From Vitellaria paradoxa (lineage: Eukaryota; Streptophyta; Magnoliopsida; Ericales; Sapotaceae), in NCBI GenBank assembly GCA_019916065.1, contig CM034236.1:23038941-23102940 (forward strand): 64,000 nucleotides of DNA, read 5' to 3'. Position 1 is the first letter of the stretch. The number at the start of each line of letters is the position of its first letter. The notes beneath the pieces are model-generated. The model saw only the letters and a list, made by a program, of their open reading frames with translations, was not told where the DNA came from and ran no database searches. Shown piece after piece: positions 1-12,221 of the stretch. The position numbers were made by a program, and so were the translations under genes.

Positions 1-726
1 TAATAATAATTTTATGATTGCACTAAAAGTAATTAATAACAACTGAACCTCAGCGTAACCGAACAACAGTGCTCCAACTATAACTTTAAATATAATAGGG
101 GCTTAGGCCACAAAGCCTTTTTCAATCATATCTAATAAATCCCCCAAATTAATAATATTACGGTTCTGAGTAATGTCGCAACAATGCAAAAGTAAATCCA
201 ACAATGGTCCACCTAAGTCTCAGGTTCATGATCTGCAAAAAAAATCTGTAGGGACGTGAGCACTAATTCACGTGTGCCCACGATCCTTCAGGTATTCAAA
301 CCTACGCTTTGATGCCAACTTATAACGCCCCGAGTTTCAAACCCCGTGGAGTAAGGGAAAGAATCATACACAACATGTGCTAAAATATCCATTACCCTAA
401 TCAGGGTCACACCACTACCTTGGAGCAAACATCCATAATATGTAATAATAATTTTATGATTGCACTAAAAGTAATTAATAACAACTGAACCTCAGCGTAA
501 CTGAACAATAGTGCTCCAACTATAACTTTAAATATAATAGGGGTTTAGGCCTCAAAGCCTTTTTCAATCATATCTAATAAATCCCCCAAATTAATAATAT
601 TACAGTTCTAAGTAATGTCGCAACAATGCAAAAGTAAATCCAACAATGGCCCACCTAAGTCTCAGGTTCATGATCTGCAAAAAAAATCTCTAGGGATGTG
701 AGCACTAATCCACGTGTGCCCACGAT
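1..726. repeat. 442 bp tandem duplication, two copies (second partial)
   Basis: Bases 1-284 repeat at 443-726 with only a handful of substitutions, giving an exact spacing of 442. The similarity ends at 284/726 in the shared cacgat. The unit covers part of the LTR plus the LTR end and primer-binding site, so it arose by local tandem duplication within the element rather than by a second insertion. Confidence 0.9.
301..317 (-). other. Primer-binding site, initiator-Met tRNA type
   Basis: On the minus strand the bases read TGGCATCAAAGCGTAGG, close to the plant initiator-Met primer-binding site that begins TGGTATCAGAGC. It lies two or three bases after the LTR end. This fixes the element's orientation as minus. 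Confidence 0.75.
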
Positions 727-1308
727 GCACAATAAATAACATATATGATATGCACACAATAATCAGATTACCAATAATTTCATATCAATAACTCATAAAC
801 TCCAAGTCATTAGGTATCTCAACATCAAAACATATATTAACATACATCTCAAAAATGATCCAATTATTATCTTTCATTTATCTCTTTTGCCATCACATCA
901 CAATCATCACAGTCATAGGGCAGATACTATACAATATCGTCGTTTACAGGTCTAGACCCGATGGCCACGAGTAGCCCAATAATTATCATCGTTGTAGGCT
1001 ACTAACCTACGGGCATGAATACCAACCCCTGCGCAGGTTTAGGATTTTTCAACCCAATGGTAATCTTTGTACCCTTCCTATTTTTCAGTATCTACAACCC
1101 CGCAATCACAACATCGTTCACATTTCCTTTATCTCCATTATTATCATCTTAATAAAACAGCTCATTAGAATCAATCAACAACATCACATCATCACTTTCA
1201 TAATCATTCTCTGTTAATAAAATAAATCACTCAAACATTCCAAAATTGAGCATTCTCAATTACACATTTTCCATACATTTAACTATAAATATCAAACTGC
1301 AACTTCAA

Positions 1309-1530
1309 GGGTAAAATTGTAATTTTTCATCACTTTAGGGGCAAAATCGTAATTTCAAAAAACCTTGGGGCCACTTCGTATTTATTCCAAAATTTGGGGG
1401 TCACCATGTAATTATCCAAAACTTGGGGGCCAAATCGTAATTTTTCAACAAATTTGGGGTCAAAAATGAAAATTTTAAAACTTTTGGGATCAAATCATAA
1501 TTATTATATAATTATTGGGGCTAGAGGGAA
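1309..1530. repeat. About 30 bp degenerate minisatellite, eight units, inside the LTR
   Basis: Runs of G (ggg to ggggg) followed by caaaatcgtaattt-like sequence recur at 1309, 1338, 1367, 1396, 1425, 1456, 1486 and 1517, a spacing of 29-31 bases. The units are diverged, so the array is old or was built within the LTR family. Confidence 0.75.
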
Positions 1531-2122
1531 ATTTTGAAAATTTTCATGGAATGTGCTTTGGCATATTCTCTGCTACAATTCTTTTTAGTTCCCGTGAGCT
1601 CCATTTTTTGCAGTAATATTTTGGTGTTTTGGTTTGGACAGAATTCACACAATGTAGTCTAAATTTAATTACATTCATACAAAATGATCATATAAAAATT
1701 TATCAAAATATTTTCATATCACATATATGTAAATAAAATACATTAAATCCCTACCTCAGATCCAAAGAAAAAGTGAAGAAATTTTAAAATTTTAAAACTT
1801 CGCTCCTTTGTATCTCCTATTTTAGGCTGAATTACCACGATTCGACACCGCCATGATGATCACAACATCAAAATTACCAAAACCCTGTTATTCCTGAACT
1901 TAAATCCTCATTTTCTCCATCTTCTCTCTCTCTTCTCTTCCTTTTTTTTCTCTCTCTTTTTCTTTTCCTTCTTTCTCGGTTTTCTTATTCCCAGCACATA
2001 ACACACACACACAAACACACATGTATGTATATATATAAGTTATACTTGGCAACCAAGCATATGAAGCTTCCAGGAAACTTCACCCTTCTTTTTTTTTTTT
2101 AACTTGGTGCCCAAGTTTCTTC

Positions 2123-2146
2123 ATATATATATATATATATATATAT
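2123..2146. repeat. (AT)n microsatellite
   Basis: Uninterrupted AT dinucleotides within the long LTR, close to a shorter tatg/tatata tract at 2020-2040. Confidence 0.9.
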
Positions 2147-2873
2147 GCAAAGCAATTATATATGTACATACAAAGTAATTATTATAATCTTAAATCTTAA
2201 ATTTTTTTAATTAATATATATTAAAAAATTTTAATTTTTGGTTATTACACAGAAAATTTTGCCTAATTTCATTGGTGAAAAAAACCTTCCTAGCTTCGTG
2301 GGCAAAATGGATCACCTAACAATGTAGGCAAATGTTTTGTTCCTGACCTCGCTGTTGGAATCAGGAATGCAATGTAATAGGTTTTCAAAAATTTTTTGTT
2401 CGGATCAATCATGTAAGAAAGATTATAAACTCCTTATGTAATTGTATTTGAAATACAATTAAGAATTCAAATCAATAAATAGAAATCTAACCTGTCATCA
2501 TTTGTTGATTTGATGTTGATATCTTGAGACCCTTCAGCTCCCAATGGTCAATATGCTTAGATTTTCTACTCTTTTTCCTATCAAGATACTCTCATGGTTT
2601 TTTTGGCATATAGGGTTGTGTGGGCAACCTAACAAACTAATCCTTTATATAGAAAACAGTAGAGGACTTAAATGTAAATAGACTTAAGTTGGTTAATTAG
2701 GAAATTATCCATAATTATCTCATAATTATAGATACACTCATAATAATTATACCTTACTTCACTAAAAATGTATGACTGAACTTCAACCCCAGTTTATTGA
2801 AATAATCTCATAAAACACCTTGTTTACTCTTTAATTCTACAATTAAGCCCTCCACCAAATATTGAGACAATTA

Positions 2874-4013
2874 GGCTATGTTTGGTATGAGAGAATGAAA
2901 TAGAGTGGAATGGAATCCATTTCCACTTTTGCCTATACTCATATTTGGTATCAAAAAATTAAGCTGGAATGCTATTCCATGGGAATAGCCGTTCTCATAT
3001 AAAGTGGGAAAAGGCATTTCACAATTTAAATGATAGAATAGTCGTTCTATTACAATCAAAATTTGATCCGAAAATTGAAAAAAATAAAAATAAAAAATAA
3101 ACAACTACTTTTCAATAAAAAAAAATTTATCTCAATTCCTCATTTGGGCTATAAAATGACCATTTTGTTGTAAAATGACTGTTTTACTCCTAAGTTTACT
3201 TTTTTTTTCAAATTCGTATTTCGGACTTCCAAAAGACTAATAAAAATATTCATTTATATTACTTAATAACTAAGCAAATTTTGATCTGATCTAAACTCAA
3301 GTTGTAAAATGACTACTTTATCCATGGGTTCGTTTCTTGTCCAAATTTGTATTTTGGACTTCCCAGAAGGTCAAAAAATATTTATCGATGTGTTTCTTAA
3401 TAACTAATAAAATTTTATCTTAATTTGAACTTAAATTGTAAAATGACGATTTTATCCTTGAGCCATTTTTTGTCCAAATTCGCATTCTAGGCTGCCCAGA
3501 AGGCTAAAAAAATATTCTTCACATACTTCTTTATAGTTAGGCAAATTTCAGCCTGACCTAAATTCAGACAATAAAATGACTATTTTTCCCTTGGGGCCTT
3601 TTTGGTTTCATTTGTATTTTAGGTATCCCAAAAGACTAAAAAATATTTATTGACATGTTTCTTAATTATGAAGAAAATTTTAACTCTTCAAACTCGAATT
3701 ATAAAATGACCGTTTTATCCCTAGGTCTTTTTTTACTCAAATTCTGGATCCGAAAATAAAGTTTATTTTTATAATTTAAAAAAAATTAATGTTAGTAATT
3801 TTTATTATATTTCATCTTATTTCATTCTATTTAAAATATGTAATCAAATTATGAAATTTTGAATGTCTATTTCATTCCCATTAGTTTCATGTTAGCAACC
3901 AAGCAAAGGAATGGAATGGGCATTCCATTCTTGCCCTTATTTCATTCATACCCTTATTCCATTCCATTCTATTCCAATCTATTCTATTCCATTCCTATAC
4001 TAAACACATAGCC
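2874..4013. mobile_element. PIF/Harbinger-type MITE, 1.14 kb
   Basis: The left end reads ggctatgtttggtatgagag and the right end, reversed, ggctatgtgtttagtatagg, followed on both sides by ggaatggaatgg-type sequence. The flanks are TTA (2871-2873) and TTG (4014-4016), a 3 bp duplication with one change, as expected for Harbinger insertions. It has no transposase ORF. It lies inside the copia solo LTR and has its own internal tandem array. Its ends resemble those of the larger element at 4253-15776, which may have been its source of transposase. Confidence 0.75.
3160..3760. repeat. About 133 bp tandem repeat, five units, inside the MITE
   Basis: The phrase taaaatgac followed by a tttat-like stretch recurs at 3171, 3305, 3439, 3572 and 3702. 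Each is followed by a related aaattcgtattt...cccaaaag segment, so whole units of 130-134 bases are repeated. The units are diverged by substitutions and small gaps. Confidence 0.85.
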
Positions 4014-4738
4014 TTGGCATTAAGAAGCTATCTAATTTTAATTGATACCTCCCTCCATATTCTAAGAACTATTATTCTAATCATTTTGTGTTGTCACCAT
4101 CTTAATAACATATTATTAAGACGACCGATTCGAATTTAATGATTAGTTAATATTCTTTATATGGATAATATTCCTATCTCAAATGAGATTATAGATTTCT
4201 TCTGGATAGTATACGATCCCTAGTTTTATGCAATGACTTCCCAAAACACTGAGTCCAAGTTTGGTACGTGGGAATGGTAGGGAATGGAATGGAATGAGAA
4301 GTGGGAATGGAATCAAGGGTGGAATGGAATGGGATATGTGGTTGACAATAAGAATTCAAGCAAGAATGCAATGCTCATTCCCATTCCACTGTTTGGTTAC
4401 ATTTTTTAATATGTTGGAATAGAATGCACATCTTAGATAAATAATAATTTGTAAACAAGTTTATTTTTTTAATTTTATTTAAAAAACTTGTTTATAATTT
4501 ATTATACAACTCAAGGTACTCTTCACCTTGATTTTTATTTTAAAATATCAATACACATAATTAAACAAAAATTGCGATTGTGCTATATTTTGAAAATATT
4601 TTTTGACAATTTAAAAAATTAATAATTCATAAATTTCCCCTTTCAAACTCAAGTTTTGAAACAAAATTATAATTATAAATTTAGCTAACACATGAAACAA
4701 TTTAATAGACAATAAGCTACAAAATTTAATACAATATA

Positions 4739-7008
4739 TGTAATATCCTACATTTAATTTTGGCTATTTATGTGTTATTTTGGGCTAATAAAATATTTAA
4801 ACTGAGATTGGGTTTGATTTATTGTATTTTTCTTAGGCCGGGTTTGACTTAAAGTGGTATTGGGTTGGACATCTAAGCCAGAGGCCCAGCCTTTTTCTTT
4901 ATTTTCTTTCCTTTCTTTCTTTCTTTTCTTTTTTTCTTTTCTGTTTCTTCTCCCGTGGCTCTTGGGCATCCTAAAAAAAGGGGGAGAGAGAGAGAAGAAA
5001 GAGGAGAGAGAGAGTAGAGAGAGAAAGTGGATTCTAGGAATGAGGATTGGCGGATCAGGGTAATACTTGACGCCATGCACGCCGTCTTGGTGCTCATTTC
5101 GCATTGTTTCGCTCAAGGTTGGAGAAATTGGCACTGAAAGTTTGGAGGCCAAAACAAAAACCTTCTCAAATTTTCTTTTCTCTTTGGATTTGAGATAGAT
5201 GGGACTTATATTTGTGTTCTAGGCATTGTTAGAATCATTTTGATGTATTATATGCTTGATTTGGTTGAGTATTGTGGGATTTGTGATATATATATATATA
5301 TATATATATATGCATGTATATATAGATGTGCATATACATGCATATATATGTGGAGATTTTTCAAATATTTGAGTTATTCTTCAATTCAATGTTGTAAAAA
5401 CATGCCATTGAGATGTTTAAAAGTTTATATATGATTGGTTGTTGAGTTTGGGGCTTGGATCAGTGATTTAGGGCAGTTTTGTAGTTAGGTTTCATTGAAA
5501 AGGAACCTCGAAACTGGGCACTGGCCTCTAGTGTTTGGACCGCTACTTATGGTGTCTAGACGGCGGTGTCCAGACCAAAGCTTGTGGTATCCAGACACCA
5601 GGTTGGCAGAATTTCTAAAAATGTCAAAATTGATTTCTAAATAAATGTTTTGTGCCCAAACTAAATTATTATTGATTTTTAAAGATGAAATGAACCTCAA
5701 ATTATCATCAAACCTAGTGGGAATGCATGTTTTTATTGAAATGATATTTATTTAAATGATTAAGCGTATCATGTGCGTAAAGCTGGGGCTACATCATCCG
5801 ATTTTATGTTGTGATTAGTGATTAGCAGAGAGTGCCATGTTAATATTATTAACGTGCCGAGGCACGAGTTATATATATGAATGGGATCCTTATTTTTGAG
5901 AAAAATAATAAAATGAGATTTTAAAAATGCTGAATGATCTCTGTCAACATATATGACTAGAGTTTAATTATTGAGACTGAGACGTTAATCTTGAGATGTT
6001 ATTTATATTGATTCCTGCTTGAACTAAGCAAATACCTAACAAGGGGAGTAACACGGTTCCCTAGCAGAAGGGTCAAGGGGTGTAACTTGATTCCCCTGAG
6101 TTTTACACTGGTGGAGGTGTAACATGCTTCCCTACCTATGATTGTACCCTACTTGAGGAAAGCAGATGCTTGACTAGAGATATAACATGGTTCCCAAGCA
6201 GAAGAGCCAGGGAGTATAACACGGTTTTCCTAAATCTTACACTGGTAGGGGTGTAGCACAATTCCCTGCTCGATGTATATATATATACATATATATTAAG
6301 ATATACATTTGCTGTAAGGGTAAACGGTGCGGTTGGTGGCTCCGTGTGCTTTACTAAGCGTCACCCGTCCTAAGATATGGTTGGAAGTAAGTGAAGATTA
6401 GAGTACGCATTGACATTGCATTCTATCATTACCCATTACATGAGTTGCATATATTATTGTTCTGTGTTGGTATTTTGAAGTTGATAATTACAAGAACATT
6501 TAATTTGTGATTTATTGATGAACAGTTGAGTTATGAATATAAAATAATAAAAATAGAAAATACTGTGACCTGATTCTCGAAGTGGGATATGTAGGCATCT
6601 TAGGCTTGAGTAGCCTAAGTCCGATCTTAACTGTAGATAATAATAACGGTATTTATTCTTCTAAATTGAGTTGAATTATTTATATTACAGATTATGTGAC
6701 CCAAGTGTAGGTTTGCATTCTATCTTCACAATATCATTATTTTGAGTGATATAAGAATGACTATACTATACGTTCTGACTGTGCAGACCTTATATGTAGT
6801 CATTGGGAATGGTATTGAAGTGGATTATGTTATTGATAAATTGACGGTGATGTATTCAAATATTATTTCATATGGGAATGAATAATGATTTTGGATATAT
6901 TAACGATTATAATTCATTGTGAATTGAAGTTGGATTGGACTTTATTTTTTTTTTAATTTTCACATTCTCATGCTGTCTGTCCCAGACTTTGAGGATAGGG
7001 GCATGACA
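4739..7008 (+). mobile_element. Solo LTR, 2.27 kb (Tekay/Del-like)
   Basis: The unit begins TGTAATATCCTACATT and ends GAGGATAGGGGCATGACA, with TG and CA termini. It is flanked on both sides by ATATA (4734-4738 and 7009-7013), an exact 5 bp target duplication. No internal region or second LTR is present, so this is a solo LTR. It contains a CT/GA-rich stretch (4885-5030), an (AT)n tract at 5286-5311 and a gtgtccagac-type GC-rich patch at 5510-5605. Its orientation is set by the TGTAATA...CATGACA ends. ORFs in the CT-rich tract are low-complexity and not genes. Confidence 0.85.
5286..5311. repeat. (TA)n microsatellite in solo LTR
   Basis: About thirteen TA units, followed by interrupted tgcatgtatata sequence. 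Confidence 0.9.
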
Positions 7009-7289
7009 ATATAACCTACTAAAAAATAATTAAAAACGTAACTATAGGAAATACAACAATGAACTCGTCCCTTGAACCTACATAACACATGCTTGTGACT
7101 TAATAAGCTGGAAACTTTAAACTGATTCAAGTTATAACATGGTCATTACTTTCCTATTACATTCCTAAAAAGTTTAATTGAAACCGATAAAGTTCACACA
7201 AATGAAAACAATTAGCAAAATATTGATTAAAATTCAAAATGAACCCAAGCAATAATCTAATAGTCTAAATAGTAGACCAACAAATGTTT

Positions 7290-8228
7290 ATGAAAGGATA
7301 ACTTTCACCAATGTTTCTTTCTCCTCATCATCAATAGTAAAGAATATTCGAGCTAGATCTTGATCACAACCAATTTTGATTGTTGCTTTGTGTCGCTCAA
7401 TCATGCTTAGACCTTGTAGCTTCATGAGTTCTTTATTGAGCTGAAGTTTTAAATCATTGACAATTGCATCCTCAGTGCTAGACTACGTCGATTAGCGATT
7501 GCTTCCATAATTGAACTTATAATCATAGTTAATTTTTCCATTATCTCATAAATCATATTTTCATTGCTGTGACTTCTCACATTTCTTTTCTTTCTTGAGC
7601 TCTATTCACTAGTGTTTCTAATAGTGCTCGCTTGTGTAAAAGACATTGAATCTAAACCATCATTGACCTCAAAATCATGCCCAATTTGAGCATTTTCTCT
7701 ATTCAACTCTTCAAGAGCATCAACGAGTGTCTCAGCATCCTTGCCTATTGCACGATTTTTTCCAAATATTGTGCAAAGCTCCTTATATAATGGAAGTGGC
7801 TTATCCCTGAAGTATGCAGATTTCTTGCGACTGTTCAAAACAAAGTAAAATAAGGGAGGATTTAATTATTCATTTATTGAGGAAATAAAAATCATAAGAG
7901 TGATAAAAAATACAAATACCTGAAAGTATGCATCTCAAACTTCTTTTTGTGCAACTACACACATTTTGACATCATCAAAGCCAAAGCCACTAGTATGTGA
8001 TCCAGAAATCATGTCACTAACGACTCCAAAATGTGCCTTCAATGCCTTTATCCTTGATTTTACATGTGGGTCTGCTTTTAATCCTGAGTTTGACAAAGTC
8101 TCTGTAAGTTTCTTTTTCACCACATGGAAAAGGCTAGGTTTAAATCCCCTTTTAGCTTTATATTTTCCTTCATTTTGTAGATCAAGGAGAGCCTTAATAA
8201 GTTTTCTATCTTCATTTATACTCCACAT
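7290..8228 (-). pseudogene. Myb/SANT-like DNA-binding protein of the Harbinger element (broken)
   Basis: Exon 1 (8228 to 7920) starts with MWSINEDRKLIKALLDLQ and has the spaced aromatic and basic residues of the plant Myb/SANT-like domain (Myb_DNA-bind_3 type). A TGA stop replaces a likely Trp just before DAYFQ. An 89 bp intron follows (7919-7831, with GTATTT and GAACAG ends). Exon 2 continues as KKSAYFRDKPLPLYKELCTI and FGKNRAIGKDAETL, matching the family's second conserved block. Beyond the stop at about 7602 further family-like sequence (MEKLTMIISSIMEAIANR) can be read in another segment. In PIF/Harbinger elements this protein binds the transposase and helps it reach the ends. Several stops make it a pseudogene. 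Confidence 0.75.
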
Positions 8229-9383
8229 TATTTTATTTAAACTTAGACCTTTACTATCTTATGTTCTAAAATCCATCTCTAATTAAAGATAATAAAATGC
8301 ATAAGATTACATTAGAAAAAAACAAATCTAACAAAGCACCAAGGGTCATCACAACCAAATAATAGATCAGTAATTTCAAAACTACACCACACCCAAGTGC
8401 TTCACTTCACATCATTACAAGGTAAAGAATGTCCAGCCCTTAGCAGACTTAGCAGGTCTTATATCAAATACCCTTAATAACCAAGGGTATTAAGAAAATT
8501 CCATTAATATCACTAGAAAGTCTTAAATTCAAAGTATAATATATTCACATTATTGTATTCATATTTTGCAATTGAAATCATAATTACAAAGGTTGTTACC
8601 ATTCTCACAGTTTCAAGTTCAAAATATATTCAAAGATGAAGTAACCAAAGTTGAGCATCATAATTAAGGATATCAGTCGAGCTATTTTACTAAAAATCAA
8701 CCATGACAAGAGACAAAACAATTAAGTCAACTTTAGAAACATAGCAGAAAATAAAAGGAGGAATAAATCTATATTTTGCAAAAATTCCAGTAAAGATTTT
8801 AGAGGAGCCATTCAAGAACTTGAGGGTGTTGCCTTTAATTAACCATATAAGAATCCTTCCACTGGAAGGTGCTAGCAATGGCTTAAAAAGTTGAGGAGAA
8901 ATACCGAAGCTAATAGGATACCTAATAGCATTGCTAATAGAAAATTTTATTTAAAAAAAAAAGAAACATTGGTAATAGGAAAAATAAAGTAGAGAAAAGG
9001 TAAGTTAGGTCGTTGATCAGTTTTGTTTTGTATAAGTAAGAAACCTACTAACAAGCTAATGCAATAGCGAGGGAAATGGAAGCTACTAGCTAGCCACCAT
9101 GATGATGATCTAATTTGTAGTGGTGGTATAGGGAAAAGCAATGGTTGTGGAACTTCTTGTTCCATTTTCAACTTAACATGATGAGATAGGTGACCACATC
9201 TACACATGCTCAAATTTGTGAAACCAATTTCAACTTCAATCAAACTCTACCAATTTTAACCTCTACAATGTAACATGTAAATGTCATTCCTTCTATTACA
9301 CATCATTCAATTGTACCTACAATCCATTGTAAATGCAGAATTAATTTACCACACATCCTAAAATTCCAAGTATCCTATGCAAG

Positions 9384-12221
9384 TGTAATACCCCGAACTT
9401 TTGCATGAATGTAAATAGATGGTTATTCAAATATTTTGAGGTAATAGTATGTTGATTAAGTGGTATTCATCATTAATTGTACTTTAGAGTTGGGAACTTT
9501 GAGAAGGATGAGCCAAACATGAGAGAGTCGACATTTTAGCATAAGTGCAAAAGAGGGGGGCACCTTGGGTGCATGGAACGTGGGCGCCCAAGGGCTTGGG
9601 TGCACGAGACATGGGTGCCCAAGAGTTTGGGCGCACGACTTAGAAGGTCTTGGGCGCCCGAGCTACAGCAGAAGTGACAAGTGTGATGTGTTTTGACTTG
9701 TGCGATCGATCCTTAAACCTATACACCTATATCTATGCTATGGGGATGGAAGGATTTGGAATCTACTGTGGAACTATTAAAATATTAGCAAAAAGTGGTA
9801 AATATATATGTGTGTGTGATGGAAAAGAGAAAGAAATGTTGATTGAAAGAGAGGAAGACCGGGAGATGAAGAAGGAAGAAGAAACAAGAGAACCAAGTGA
9901 GGGCTTGAATGGTATGTCTTTTTAGCCTTGATTAGAACCTAATTAACTTTGTGAATATGCAATTGAACACTCAAGGAACCCTTCTATGCAATTTGTTTAT
10001 CATTTAGATCAAAGGGAGAGGAGATCAAACTAATCAAAGTTGGGAGCTTGAAACCGAGAAGAGACCACCTCTTGTTCTTCATCTCTATTTGGTTTGAGGT
10101 AGGGATTTTATGCTCATTCTTACATATATGATGTGTAACAAGATCTAGAATAATATTTGGGTGACCATTGCAACATTTGATTTCATTTATGGAAGAAAAT
10201 GAGGGTTATACACACATGTATAGGTAGAGAGAGAAATAAGGATATTTGATCCATAACTTGGCCCATAGTCAATGAAAACTCAAATGGTTAGTTTCCTTTA
10301 ATGCTTATAAGACTTGTGAAGATGTTATGAACATGAAACTTTAGGTATTTTAACTTAAAGTTGGTCAATTTGAGGTTTCAAGTACGGAAAACTAAGAAAC
10401 CAGAAAATAGAGCATGAAACCTGTAACTTAGACCAAGCTGCGGGCGCACGAGAGAGACACAGTTGGGTGCCCAACCCCATAGGCAAGCGGCCTCTTTGGG
10501 CGCACAAGGCGTGGGCGCACGGCTGAGTGCCAGCTTGGGCACCCACCTAGCCTAGGTCTAATTTCTGACTTTCTTTATTTTGACCTTCTACCTTAGGTTT
10601 ATGAAAGAGTTAAGCAATATGTTTTCGCATTAAACTTTTATTTGATTAATTACATGGATTTAAAAAGGGAAATGTGTTCTAAAATGTGATTAAGGATTTG
10701 TTATCTTAAGCTAATGAGATTTAACTTGTAATGGTGAATGAGTGTTACCTTGAATGAAATAAATTGGAAGATTACTTTGAGATAAGAGTCTTAATCGGGT
10801 AGAATTGTGATTGTGTCTTGATGTAAACTAAACAATGAGGTATATGAACATGTGATTGATTAAGTAAAATGTGAATTGACAAAGAGACTCAAATTCATAA
10901 TAATGATAAATGTTGAATGTTTAATAAGGTTTGATCAATGTTGATATGTGATGAATCTTGGGATGAACCGAAAAGTGAATATATGATTGAAAGAAATTGA
11001 AATATGAACTTTTGTTAATAAGTGATGGAAATTGAATGAGGCTTGGGTTAAATGAAATGAAGAGATGAAATGACTTATGTTCCATGATGAAATGGAATTT
11101 GGTTATGTGTGTTGGAAAGTTTATGGTGATGAATGTGAATTGTGATTAAAGAGTATTGAATGTGATAAATGATTGATTGTCTGTCGGGGGCTATGGTGGG
11201 GTGCGAAAATAGGAAGGGTCTTCAGATTACCCTCAGGTTGAAAGGCCCGGAACCTGCACAGGGTTTGGTGTCAATGCCAGTGGGTTAGTAGCCCATAACA
11301 TTGTGTGTGTTTTGGCTCGTCGTGGCCCTAGACTGAGATCCTAAACGACGACGTCAGTTTATCATTTCTATTGGGTGTTGGCCCATAAAAGACGATATTG
11401 TGGATGCACCCAACCCCCGATGACTTGTATGGTTGTGGCAATGTGATCGAATGATGAATAAGTGAAAATGTGGATGTGGAGATGTGATGGAATGATGAAT
11501 AGGTGCTAATGTAGATATGGTTGTGTGATTGAATGTTGAATATGTGATAATGTGATATATGTTGAAAATGTGATAATGTGATATGGAACGTGATTGGATA
11601 TAAACTTGGGAAATTTAATAATGAAGAATAATTGGAATTGAACACAACACTATGATGTTATTGAATGACGATAAATACTTACATAAGTTGAAAACTAATT
11701 GATATTAATGAATTGTTATGGCATATAGAATGATGTTGGTGTATCTATGCATATATGTAGATTGGCATGCATGTGTTGATTACATACCATATATATTTGT
11801 TTGAGGCATCGTGGGCACAAGTGGACCCGTGCTTACGTCCCTACAGATTTTGATGCAAGAACACGTCATATCAATCAGGTGGGCTGATGGGGTTGAATTA
11901 GGAGTGATTATGCATGAGCCTTTCTAAACTCAGCAAAACTTTTGGTTACTAGTTTTGTTTTTAATTAAAATTTTAATATTGTACATTGAGAACTTATTCG
12001 ATTTAGTTATACAGGCCCTAAGGCCTAAGTTATGTATTAATGGGAGAAGTGTTGGAAGTTTGTGACTTGATTATAGCCAAGGTTAAATTTATGCTATCCC
12101 ATCATATGTTTTGGGCTCATCTAGAGGTTTTTGTGTTGCTTTGATCATGGGATGGTTATCTTAGTGCATGTTATGTGTGTTTATCACTCACCCATCGAGT
12201 CGCGAGATTTGAGGCGTGACA
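9384..12221 (+). mobile_element. Solo LTR, 2.84 kb (Tekay/Del-like)
   Basis: It starts TGTAATACCCCGAACTTTTG and ends GATTTGAGGCGTGACA. The flanks are GCAAG (9379-9383) and GTAAG (12222-12226), a 5 bp duplication with one transition. Segments near 11190-11360 and 11810-11860 match, reversed, the LTR at 1-2249, so both belong to one broad family. A second solo LTR at 4739-7008 has the same kind of ends but a different body. The insert separates the Myb-like gene from the transposase of the Harbinger element. A 105-codon minus-strand ORF at 11328-11645 is a repeat-rich reading of the LTR and not a gene. Confidence 0.85.
9555..10560. repeat. GC-rich gggcgcccaag / gggtgcac motif clusters within solo LTR
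   Basis: Two clusters, about 9555-9665 and 10440-10555, carry many variants of tgggcgcccaag, tgggtgcacgag and gggcgcacg in an otherwise AT-rich LTR. The motif is partly self-complementary. The two clusters are nearly 900 bases apart, yet share the same vocabulary. Confidence 0.7.

Larger units (their letters stand above)
1..2249 (-). mobile_element. Long LTR (Ty3/gypsy, Tekay/Del-like), 5' LTR at window edge
   Basis: Read on the minus strand the LTR begins TGTAATAACC at 2249 and runs to about 320, where GGGGCGTTATA sits just before a primer-binding site. Several blocks match, in opposite orientation, the solo LTR at 9384-12221: a segment with the cacgtccctacagattt-type motif (about 240-290) and a segment around 930-1060 with a cgtcgttta-type motif. 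LTRs of 2-4 kb that start TGTAATACCCC and end GGGGCGTGACA are usual for Tekay/Del chromoviruses; that assignment is inference. Since a primer-binding site follows, this is a 5' LTR and the element body should continue left of the window. The terminal CA appears mutated. No coding sequence is seen here. Confidence 0.7.

Noticed and set aside
4775..5152. ORFs on both strands in a CT/GA-rich tract
   Set aside because: Low-complexity Ser/Leu/Phe or Lys/Glu translations inside a solo LTR.
11328..11645. 105-codon minus-strand ORF
   Set aside because: Antisense reading of repetitive gtgat/gaatg sequence in a solo LTR, His/Ser-rich with no domain.
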